A stretch of DNA of 22,212 nt from Bacteroidia bacterium (lineage in GTDB: Bacteria > Bacteroidota > Bacteroidia > Bacteroidales > Azobacteroidaceae): the NCBI GenBank assembly GCA_025996865.1, contig BNTV01000080.1, forward strand, positions 1-22,212. The letters run 5' to 3'. The translations under genes and the position numbers were made by a program. The notes beneath the pieces were generated by a model. It had not been told where the DNA came from. It made no database searches and saw only the letters and a program-made list of their open reading frames with translations. This document shows positions 8,783-14,470 of the stretch, in pieces. Position 1 is the stretch's first letter, and every line of letters starts with the position of its first letter.

Positions 8783-9747
8783 AAACCAACTACCTTCATC
8801 AACGGTTTCCACTGTAGTTTGCGGATGATTTTACCAATGATTACCGGCGCATAGATACCGCTCAAAGCGCTGAAAAAACAATATGCCAACAACAGAATAT
8901 AGGAATTTCCAATTTTAGTATGCATTTGTAATACAGCGGCTTGAAAGAATGTACCTAAAAGATAAATCTGATAATAATAATTTCTAAAACTTGAAAACAA
9001 ATTCGGCATTTTTTCCGAGCAAACCAAGGCAAAATGGACGGAAATACAGATACCCGAAAATGAATGTAACAAGTTATTATAGTCGAAAAAGAGAGATAGA
9101 ATGAAAATCGCAAACAATTCCAACCCGATTTGCTTGCCTTTTAAATATTTCTGCAACTCGTACTTTGAAAATAATATTCCAAAATAAAAAAAGATTAAAT
9201 AGCGGGCTACCGTTGATAAATCCAACAAATAAATGTCCGTTGGATAAAACAGATTTAATCCCAGACAGGTAAACCCTGTGAACAATAGAAAGTATTTGTT
9301 TTTGAGTGAATATTTTAGAATGGGGTATAAAAGAAAAAAAATCAAAACAACATTCAGAAACCAAAAAATTTCCCAAGGATTGGTGTCCGGATATAAAAAA
9401 ATATTCAATATCGATGAAAATGAAAAAGTTACCGGCCGTTTGACATAAGAACTTAAAATCAACTTCACACAAAAAACAGCAAGCGTAAAAAAAAGATAAG
9501 GACAAATGATGCGCGGTATTCGCTCTTTGATAATGTTTCCAAAAGGACTGTCTTTCCGTATTTTTGTATAATAAAGGAGAAATCCGGAAATAAAGAAAAA
9601 CAAAGGCATCCTGAATTTAAAAACAACATTGAGTTCGTGAAGAATACCCATAGCTCCTCCCGATGCATCCACATTGGGGGAAATATGATTAATAATAACC
9701 AAAATAACAACCCAACCTCTTAGTATAGAAAGCCAATTAATCTGCAT
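8779..9747 (-). CDS. Membrane acyltransferase (acyltransferase 3 / OafA-like family)
   Basis: The 322-residue protein is hydrophobic throughout, with about nine to ten predicted membrane helices and no signal peptide. The N-terminus has the family pattern of an arginine in the first helix (L-R-G, R10) and the essential histidine at its end (I-N-H-I-S, H21). Next comes the conserved F-R-M-P-L-F-F-F-I-S-G-F segment (45-56). Such enzymes transfer acetyl or other acyl groups to surface sugars such as O-antigen, capsule or peptidoglycan; the acceptor is unknown. The gene is isolated on the minus strand, and its last codons overlap the transposase remnant by 4 bases. It is strikingly A+T-rich compared with mnmE and the xylan genes, which together with the IS debris suggests acquisition by transfer. 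Confidence 0.85.
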   Translation of the reverse strand: MQINWLSILRGWVVILVIINHISPNVDASGGAMGILHELNVVFKFRMPLFFFISGFLLYYTKIRKDSPFGNIIKERIPRIICPYLFFTLAVFCVKLILSSYVKRPVTFSFSSILNIFLYPDTNPWEIFWFLNVVLIFFLLYPILKYSLKNKYFLLFTGFTCLGLNLFYPTDIYLLDLSTVARYLIFFYFGILFSKYELQKYLKGKQIGLELFAIFILSLFFDYNNLLHSFSGICISVHFALVCSEKMPNLFSSFRNYYYQIYLLGTFFQAAVLQMHTKIGNSYILLLAYCFFSALSGIYAPVIIGKIIRKLQWKPLMKVVGF

Positions 9748-9813
9748 CTGCCATTTTTTATGGTGTATATCGGCTGGTATTTTCCACTAACATAATGATC
9801 AATTTAAGAGTTG

Positions 9814-9821
9814 CAAATATA
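9814..9821 (-). promoter_or_regulatory. -7 promoter element (TATATTTG) for the acyltransferase gene
   Basis: The minus strand reads TATATTTG, matching the Bacteroidota -7 consensus TAnnTTTG. It lies about 66 bases upstream of the acyltransferase ATG at 9747. No TTTG -33 element was found 19-21 bases upstream, so the assignment rests on the -7 box and position. Confidence 0.4.
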
Positions 9822-9972
9822 AGTTTTATTCTCGGAATAAATGCTAAAATTAGGTTAAAAAAAGTAATTCTCCCTCAAAATGGGAGCTGCCCGGCTGTGT
9901 ATTTCTGCGTTCCCAACAGTGAAGTGATTGTAATTTTCCAAAATTTATTATACGGTTTTGGAATAATTATTA

Positions 9973-9980
9973 TATCTTTG
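9973..9980 (+). promoter_or_regulatory. -7 promoter element (TATCTTTG) for mnmE
   Basis: TATCTTTG matches TAnnTTTG and ends 23 bases before the mnmE ATG, giving a leader of roughly 17-20 bases. A TTTG occurs at 9957-9960, but the 12-base gap is too short for the usual 19-21. The -7 box alone is convincing. Confidence 0.5.
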
Positions 9981-10003
9981 TATCGTTAGGAAAATTATAA
10001 AAA

Positions 10004-11398
10004 ATGACTAATTCTACTATTTGTGCTGTTTCTACTCCTGCCGGGCAGGGGGGAATTGCTGTTATTCGGGTTTCCGGATCCGGAGCAATTGCGATTTGCA
10101 GTAAAATTTTTGTTCCTACTAAAGAAATTAAGACACTCGAAAAACAAGAACCTTACACGTTGAATCTGGGAAAAATCGTTTCCGGAGCGGAAATGCTTGA
10201 CGAGGTGATTGTCGCCGTTTTTCGCGCTCCCCATTCCTTCACGGGTGAGGACACGGTTGAAATCAGTTGCCACGGCTCGGTTTACATCCAACAGGAAATA
10301 TTGAAACTGCTTTTGGCAAACGGTTGCACCTTAGCCGCTTCCGGTGAATTTACCCAACGCGCTTTCCTGAACGGCAAGATGGATTTGTCGCAAGCTGAAG
10401 CTGTTGCCGATGTGATTGCTTCATCCTCGGCGGCCTCTCTCCGTCTGGCGATGAATCAAATGCGGGGCGGTTTTAGCAAGGAATTGCAACAGCTCCGTTT
10501 GCAGTTATTGAATTTTGTTTCCCTGATTGAGTTGGAATTGGATTTTGGTGAAGAACAAGTGGAATTTGCCGACAGAACCCAACTGATTCAGTTGGCAGAA
10601 GATATAAAGATTGTGATGGGAAAATTGGTTCATTCGTTCAGTTGGGGCAATGCGATTAAAAACGGTATTCCGGTAGCGATAGTCGGCGAAACCAATTCCG
10701 GTAAATCGACCTTGCTCAATCTTTTGTTACATGAGGAAAAAGCGATTGTTTCCGATATTCACGGGACAACCCGCGACACGATAGAAGATGTTTTCAATAT
10801 CGGCGGTGTTTCTTTTCGTTTTATTGATACTGCGGGTATTCGCGTTACCGACGATGAAATCGAGACTTTGGGCATTGAGCGGACTTTTCAGAAAATAGAC
10901 CAAGCCTCCATCATTATTTGGATGATTGATACCACTCATTTTAACAAAGAAATTGAGTATGTTGCCGATAAGATTGTCCCGAAAACAAAAAATAAAAAGC
11001 TCATCATCGTTTTCAATAAAATAGACAAAATCAGTCCCGAAGAACAAGCCATTCTTGAAGAAGAATTTTTGCCGCATGTTTCTGCCGAACGCATTTATCT
11101 GTCGGCCAAGTACAAAAAGAATACCGAAAAATTGGAAAACGCCCTTTTGAAAGCCGCTAATTTGCCGGAAATCGGTGAAAATGATGTGGTTGTAACTAAT
11201 CTGCGTCACTATGATGCTTTAACCAAAACGCTTCATTCGATCAATCGGGTAATTAAAGGATTACATTCTCAAGTTTCCGGGGATTTTATTGCACAGGATA
11301 TCCGGGAGTGTATGCATTATCTGGGAGAGATAACAGGGGAAATTTCTACGGATGAGGTTTTGGGGAATATTTTTCGGAATTTCTGTATCGGAAAGTAA
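10004..11398 (+). CDS. mnmE: tRNA uridine-5-carboxymethylaminomethyl modification GTPase MnmE
   Basis: This 464-residue protein is MnmE (TrmE). With MnmG it installs the carboxymethylaminomethyl group at wobble uridine 34 of certain tRNAs, using GTP and tetrahydrofolate, in the cytoplasm. The N-terminal folate-binding domain begins T-I-C-A-V-S-T-P-A-G-Q-G-G-I-A-V-I-R-V-S-G. The helical domain includes G-E-F-T-Q-R-A-F-L-N-G-K. The inserted G domain has G1 G-E-T-N-S-G-K-S-T (228-236), G2 T-T-R-D-T (255-259), G3 D-T-A-G (275-278) and G4 N-K-I-D (338-341). The C-terminus ends F-C-I-G-K, holding the family's catalytic cysteine (C461). All parts are intact and the length is normal. It is the only clear housekeeping gene in the window, set between accessory stretches. 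Confidence 0.98.
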   Translation: MTNSTICAVSTPAGQGGIAVIRVSGSGAIAICSKIFVPTKEIKTLEKQEPYTLNLGKIVSGAEMLDEVIVAVFRAPHSFTGEDTVEISCHGSVYIQQEILKLLLANGCTLAASGEFTQRAFLNGKMDLSQAEAVADVIASSSAASLRLAMNQMRGGFSKELQQLRLQLLNFVSLIELELDFGEEQVEFADRTQLIQLAEDIKIVMGKLVHSFSWGNAIKNGIPVAIVGETNSGKSTLLNLLLHEEKAIVSDIHGTTRDTIEDVFNIGGVSFRFIDTAGIRVTDDEIETLGIERTFQKIDQASIIIWMIDTTHFNKEIEYVADKIVPKTKNKKLIIVFNKIDKISPEEQAILEEEFLPHVSAERIYLSAKYKKNTEKLENALLKAANLPEIGENDVVVTNLRHYDALTKTLHSINRVIKGLHSQVSGDFIAQDIRECMHYLGEITGEISTDEVLGNIFRNFCIGK

Positions 11399-11602
11399 AA
11401 AGTACCTATGTACAACAATCAGAATATACGCAGTTTTTCGCTGATAATAGAACTATTGCAAAGGAAAACGTCAGTTGATTTTCAAACAATTAAAATTATG
11501 AGAAAAACACCACTACTCATCGCATTCTTCAGCCTTATTTATTAAAAGAATACAATTCCAAAAAGAAGTAATTTTCTCTTATTATTTGATTCCGAATAGA
11601 GA
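11399..11602. other. Intergenic stretch after mnmE, no intact gene
   Basis: I see no intact gene here. A 15-codon open frame on the + strand (ATG 11498 to about 11545) reads M-R-K-T-P-L-L-I-A-F-F-S-L-I-Y, like the first residues of a signal peptide, and then stops. It may be the head of a lost exported protein. No clear mnmE terminator was found. Confidence 0.4.
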
Positions 11603-11740
11603 ATGAATTGCAACGAACGATTGGCACGAGAATATCATGTATGTGTCATTGCAACAGCAAATTGTAGTGGAAGAAGCGAATTTGAAAATGTCAACTAAGA
11701 GGATTTGGATATTTTTGCGAAATATGCAGATAAAGTCATT
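11603..11740 (+). pseudogene. Possible decayed coding fragment, unidentified
   Basis: From ATG 11603 the frame gives 31 codons, with R-E-Y-H-V-C-V-I-A-T-A-N and S-E-F-E-N-V-N, to a TAA at 11696-11698. In the same frame past the stop it continues E-D-L-D-I-F-A-K-Y-A-D-K-V-I-I. The composition on both sides looks protein-like, as if one nonsense change split a gene. The frame then runs into the antisense of the minus-strand metallophosphoesterase fragment, so the junction lies near 11740. I recognise no family. This is weak evidence; the stretch could be chance. Confidence 0.3.
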
Positions 11741-11909
11741 ATTCACGAGCAAGCATGCCGTCAATGCCGACATCTACACGCAAATCGCCTGTTTTTACGT
11801 TGAAATCGTCAATCCCACCGTCCGTTTCGGGGTACGGACGGTCGGGACAATGCTTGATGATATTGGCATGAAAGAAATGCGTATCTGCTGTAAAATATAT
11901 TTTTGTCAT
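11739..11909 (-). pseudogene. Metallophosphoesterase with large internal deletion, coupled to the RNA ligase
   Basis: The 56-codon frame begins M-T-K-I-Y-F-T-A-D-T-H-F-F-H-A-N-I-I-K-H-C. This is the D-x-H...H first metal-binding block of calcineurin-like phosphoesterases of the 'SDTHFGHANII' type. After about residue 22 it passes into P-E-T-D-G-G-I-D-D-F, then N-V-K-T-G-D-L-R-V-D-V-G-I-D-G-M-L-A, which resembles the extreme C-terminus of such enzymes. The GD, GNHD and GHxH blocks in between are missing, so more than half of a normal 150-200 residue enzyme is lost. The start overlaps the ligase stop as ATGA, a translational coupling arrangement. An 8-bp inverted repeat ACCGTCCG/CGGACGGT (11817-11824, 11835-11842) lies inside the fragment. 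Metal-site remnants make the call fairly firm; residual function is unlikely. Confidence 0.75.
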
Positions 11910-12934
11910 AAATTCATATACACTTTTTTAATCATGCTAACTGCTTGTTTATTAACATACGTATTCACTATTTTCTGCTCACTTTTTTCCAAAAAGGCAT
12001 AATCATTCCCATATTCTTTCAGAAAATCATCTAAAGTGTCTTTGCTGAAAAGCCCTATCAATTTGCCCATTTCTCTCGGAATCGAAATTTGACCAATCTT
12101 GCTGATAACATTGTTCAGCCGATTTTCTGTCACATAAGCTTCGGTCACATTGAGCAATTCCTTGAGTGCTTCACTGTAAGTAGGTTCAACAAACGGCTTT
12201 GGTTGCCGTTTCTTGATTGCTTTCTTTTCGGCAAACTTGGCGTTCTTGCTTTTCAATAGCAACCGGGAACCATTTCTAAAAAAAGTTGGCTCTACCGGAC
12301 GAATCACGATACCTTCGCAAATATTATCTTCGATAGGTGGTAAACCCAACCAACCGGCAATGTAACTCTGAAACGCATTCTGATATTCCAAACACTTATT
12401 CAATGTGCCTTGAAACAAGGTTTTTGCATAAAAGAGATTCTCTGCTTCAAAGAATTGATTGGCTTCATCCACTGAAAGATATTTATTCTGCTCTAATCCA
12501 TTGACATACAAATCAAATCCATAAAATTCATGCACTGGACAATAGAATACCCCTTTCTGAATATTCATTACCTTTGAATCATTTTTCACATCAGGATGAG
12601 GATATTTACCGCCAAACATTTCGCCATATACCAAAATGCTTTCCGTATCGGCATATCTTTTTTTTATCCGATTAAAAAGATTAATAATTCTTTCTTGATA
12701 CCTTTTGAACAACTCTTCGTAATTGTAAAACATTTCTCCGGTTTCCACCAAACTTGTTCGTTTGGCAAATCGAACCGTTTGTCCGTCTGTCACAAAACAG
12801 CAATTCGCACCGTGTACTTTTTCCTGTACTACATATTGCAGGGAATCCAATCCCTCTAACTTAATTTTATCCATAAACTCCTTATCGTAGGTGTTTTCTA
12901 TGGAACTGTACTTTTTAAACTGTAACATAATCAT
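11906..12934 (-). CDS. T4 Rnl2-type RNA ligase
   Basis: The 342-residue protein is close in layout to T4 RNA ligase 2. The N-terminus F-K-K-Y-S-S-I-E-N-T-Y parallels Rnl2's F-K-K-Y-S-S-L-E-N-H-Y. Motif I is E-K-V-H-G-A-N (38-44), with K39 the lysine that takes AMP. Then come A-K-R-T (57-60), motif III V-Y-G-E-M-F-G-G (102-109), IIIa F-Y-G-F-D-L-Y-V-N-G (137-146), IV E-G-I-V-I-R-P (207-213) and V L-L-K-S-K-N-A-K-F-A-E-K-K (226-238). The C-terminal domain has T-E-N-R-L-N-N-V-I-S-K-I-G (269-281), as in Rnl2. It should seal 3'-OH/5'-phosphate RNA nicks using ATP. All catalytic motifs are intact. It lies 39 bases after the cysteine-rich gene and overlaps a broken metallophosphoesterase. The second ATG, at 12928, is an equally good start. 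Confidence 0.93.
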   Translation of the reverse strand: MIMLQFKKYSSIENTYDKEFMDKIKLEGLDSLQYVVQEKVHGANCCFVTDGQTVRFAKRTSLVETGEMFYNYEELFKRYQERIINLFNRIKKRYADTESILVYGEMFGGKYPHPDVKNDSKVMNIQKGVFYCPVHEFYGFDLYVNGLEQNKYLSVDEANQFFEAENLFYAKTLFQGTLNKCLEYQNAFQSYIAGWLGLPPIEDNICEGIVIRPVEPTFFRNGSRLLLKSKNAKFAEKKAIKKRQPKPFVEPTYSEALKELLNVTEAYVTENRLNNVISKIGQISIPREMGKLIGLFSKDTLDDFLKEYGNDYAFLEKSEQKIVNTYVNKQAVSMIKKVYMNL

Positions 12935-12973
12935 TATGCTTTCAAATGGTTAAACATAAAATTTCATCCCGCA

Positions 12974-13618
12974 TCACGGATAAAATCTTCCTTGTTCTAA
13001 ATCTGTTTGAAGGATATAAGCTCCACATTCAAATTTTTCGCCTTCTTCTCGTTTGTCGGCTCTGTTCATGGAACACAAAATATTTTCTTCCCAATCGTCA
13101 GTCAAGTAGCTTTGGCAAGTAAGACAGAGCGCCGGGATCGGAATCTTTTCGATGTCTATTTTATTTCCTTCATCATCGTAAATTCCATCATAAAAAACCG
13201 GTACATAATCATCCGGCACCTCGCACCATGTTCCTTTACACCATTCACGTAAACTGCATTTTTCCGGGTCATCCTCACAAAATTCTAATCCGGCCAAACC
13301 GTCGGTAACATAATACAGACTTTCCGTCCACATTTTTACCAAATATTGATACAAAACCGACGCAGGTAAGTCTTTTATCATCGTAATATTCAACATATAA
13401 CGATGAGCATCTAACAATTCGGTAATCGCATTAGACAGTGCAATTTGTTGAGATTCAGATAATTTCTCAGCAGGTGGAAATGCGATTGATTCTATTCCGA
13501 AGAATTTTTCAAAAGAGCCTTTTGTCATTTCATCCCCTCGCGCAGTGTAAATTGCAGAAACTTTAAGCGTTTGTGCTGCCTGCAAGTCTTCAATTAATTG
13601 TGTTACATATCTTTCCAT
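12974..13618 (-). CDS. Cysteine-rich protein of unknown function upstream of the RNA ligase
   Basis: From the ATG at 13618 the protein has 214 residues; a longer frame opens at a TTG (13645), but the ATG start is preferred. There is no signal peptide, so it is cytoplasmic. Residues 1-110 are mostly helical, with the segment S-F-E-K-F-F-G-I-E-S-I-A-F-P-P-A-E-K-L near 35-53. The C-terminal half holds eight cysteines (114, 121, 127, 132, 165, 168, 182, 198). The last four form C-L-T-C-x13-C-x15-C and are followed by G-A-Y, suggesting one or two zinc-binding knuckles. I do not recognise a named family, though similar cysteine-rich tails occur in uncharacterised Bacteroidota proteins. It precedes the ligase gene by 39 bases on the same strand, so a joint transcript is likely. 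A nucleic-acid or partner-binding role is only inference. Confidence 0.75.
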   Translation of the reverse strand: MERYVTQLIEDLQAAQTLKVSAIYTARGDEMTKGSFEKFFGIESIAFPPAEKLSESQQIALSNAITELLDAHRYMLNITMIKDLPASVLYQYLVKMWTESLYYVTDGLAGLEFCEDDPEKCSLREWCKGTWCEVPDDYVPVFYDGIYDDEGNKIDIEKIPIPALCLTCQSYLTDDWEENILCSMNRADKREEGEKFECGAYILQTDLEQGRFYP

Positions 13619-13637
13619 ATCTATTTTTTTATTTCTT

Positions 13638-13787
13638 TTACACAAGTACTTTCAATTCTTCCGCCAATTCCCTCAATTCCAAACGCATAATACTTTCTTT
13701 CGCCCCCCAATAACTCAAAAGCCCAATATTGCCATACCAAACAAGACGTTCATCTATTTTGCCTTCCCTATATCTTCGGTGTTTGTT
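13638..13787 (-). pseudogene. C-terminal fragment of an unidentified protein
   Basis: The frame from just after a TAA near 13790 to the TAA at 13638-13640 gives 49 codons. It includes Y-R-E-G-K-I-D-E-R-L-V-W-Y-G-N-I-G-L-L-S, Y-W-G-A-K-E-S-I-M-R and L-E-L-R-E-L-A-E-E-L. This composition is clearly protein-like, with an amphipathic helix at the end, but the fragment has no ATG before its 29th codon. It overlaps the lipoprotein head below in a different frame. It ends 20 bases before the cysteine-rich gene's ATG and may have been the preceding member of that operon. I do not recognise the family. Confidence 0.5.
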
Positions 13788-13846
13788 TTACAACTCCAAA
13801 GCAGTATTGATGCCAATACGGTAAATAAAATTTGTTTAAACATCAT
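13754..13846 (-). pseudogene. Lipoprotein signal-peptide fragment
   Basis: Thirty codons read M-M-F-K-Q-I-L-F-T-V-L-A-S-I-L-L-W-S-C-K, then T-N-T-E-D-I-G-K-A-K and a TAG. This is a typical lipoprotein signal peptide with lipobox L-W-S-C, and then nothing. It is the head of a lost lipoprotein gene, joined to the unidentified C-terminal fragment in another reading frame. Confidence 0.5.
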
Positions 13847-13912
13847 GAATAAAATTTACTCGTAAATATACAATTTTTTCTTGTGTGTCTATTTGCTGTC
13901 GTAATTCAGATT

Positions 13913-14083
13913 TTACACCTCAATCACTTTCCCCGGATTAAACAAATAATGTTCATTGTGAAAAACATACCCCAACTGATTACTAACGCATTGTGTTTTA
14001 CCGATAACTTTGTCAATATTCCGGTGCGAATGTCCATAAATCCAATATTCTATCGGACTGGTTAGGAAATATTGTATAACACA
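13913..14083 (-). pseudogene. C-terminal fragment of a second metallophosphoesterase
   Basis: The 56-codon frame contains Y-F-L-T-S-P-I-E-Y-W-I-Y-G-H-S-H-R-N-I-D, then K-V-I-G-K-T-Q-C-V-S-N-Q-L-G-Y and ends at TAA 13913-13915. G-H-S-H is the last metal-binding block of calcineurin-like phosphoesterases, and the N-Q-L-G-Y tail is what follows it in cytosolic members. The whole N-terminal part, with the DxH, GD and GNH blocks, is absent; a TAA lies just upstream in frame. Its tail differs from the metallophosphoesterase remnant after the ligase, so two separate genes have decayed here. Confidence 0.75.
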
Positions 14084-14116
14084 TTAGGAATATTTATCAA
14101 GAAGGTAAGTTATTGG

Positions 14117-14146
14117 AAAAATAAACTTGTAAGGATTTCTTACAAG
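14117..14146 (-). terminator. Factor-independent terminator of the small minus-strand gene
   Basis: On the minus strand CTTGTAAG, loop AAATC, CTTACAAG (14146 to 14126) is followed at once by TTTATTTTT. The stem is 8 bp and perfect. It stands 5 bases after the stop of the 47-codon frame, where a terminator for that gene would be. Confidence 0.65.
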
Positions 14147-14151
14147 GTCAA

Positions 14152-14295
14152 TTAAACAGATTTCGTTGAAAATGAAATTTTTCCACCTTCAGCCACCACT
14201 TGTCTTGCTATCTCTTGATATTCTTCCGGTAATGAGCTTATAGGGACAACAAACCCATCAATCATCACCAAATTCGAATAGGGATTGTTTGTCAT
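14152..14295 (-). CDS. Possible 47-residue small protein
   Basis: The frame reads M-T-N-N-P-Y-S-N-L-V-M-I-D-G-F-V-V-P, then I-S-S-L-P-E-E-Y-Q-E-I-A-R-Q-V-V-A-E-G-G and K-I-S-F-S-T-K-S-V. It is soluble, mildly acidic, with one likely amphipathic helix (about 22-36) and no signal peptide. A -7 box TAAATTTG lies 20 bases before the ATG and an 8-bp hairpin with a T-rich tail follows the stop. A promoter and terminator tightly framing so short a frame argue that it is a real gene. I recognise no family. It could instead be a fragment like its neighbours. Confidence 0.45.
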   Translation of the reverse strand: MTNNPYSNLVMIDGFVVPISSLPEEYQEIARQVVAEGGKISFSTKSV

Positions 14296-14470
14296 AACAT
14301 TAATGGATAATCGTACAAATTTAGTAATAATAATTCAATTTCATATAATAATGAATTGAATTTTGTTTGTTTGGAATAAATCCGCAATTTTGTTTTAAAA
14401 TGTAAAGCGATGATAGCTATCACTCCGAAGGATAACTTTGCAAAGCGGTAAATTGACTTTATCGCTGTTT
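14296..14470. other. Intergenic stretch with palindromes between the small gene and the tolC-like gene
   Basis: No gene is seen. It holds the inverted repeat AATTCAATT (14332-14340) / AATTGAATT (14354-14362) just upstream of the small gene's -7 box, and the perfect 12-bp palindrome TGATAGCTATCA (14411-14422). Either could be a regulator site. Confidence 0.35.
14316..14323 (-). promoter_or_regulatory. -7 promoter element (TAAATTTG) for the small gene
   Basis: The minus strand reads TAAATTTG, a full match to TAnnTTTG, ending 20 bases before the ATG at 14295. No TTTG -33 element is present; the region that would hold it overlaps the 9-bp inverted repeat at 14332-14362. Confidence 0.4.

Noticed and set aside
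9795..9989. 64-codon + strand frame before mnmE
   Set aside because: It covers the promoter regions of both mnmE and the acyltransferase, and its composition is not protein-like.
10727..11209. 160-codon minus-strand frame
   Set aside because: It is antisense to the mnmE G domain.
11637..12002. 121-codon + strand frame
   Set aside because: It runs antisense through the metallophosphoesterase fragment and the ligase end; the minus-strand reading has the real motifs.
14390..14454. Short + strand frame ending I-T-P-K-D-N-F-A-K-R
   Set aside because: It looks faintly protein-like but is too short and interrupted upstream to support a fragment call.
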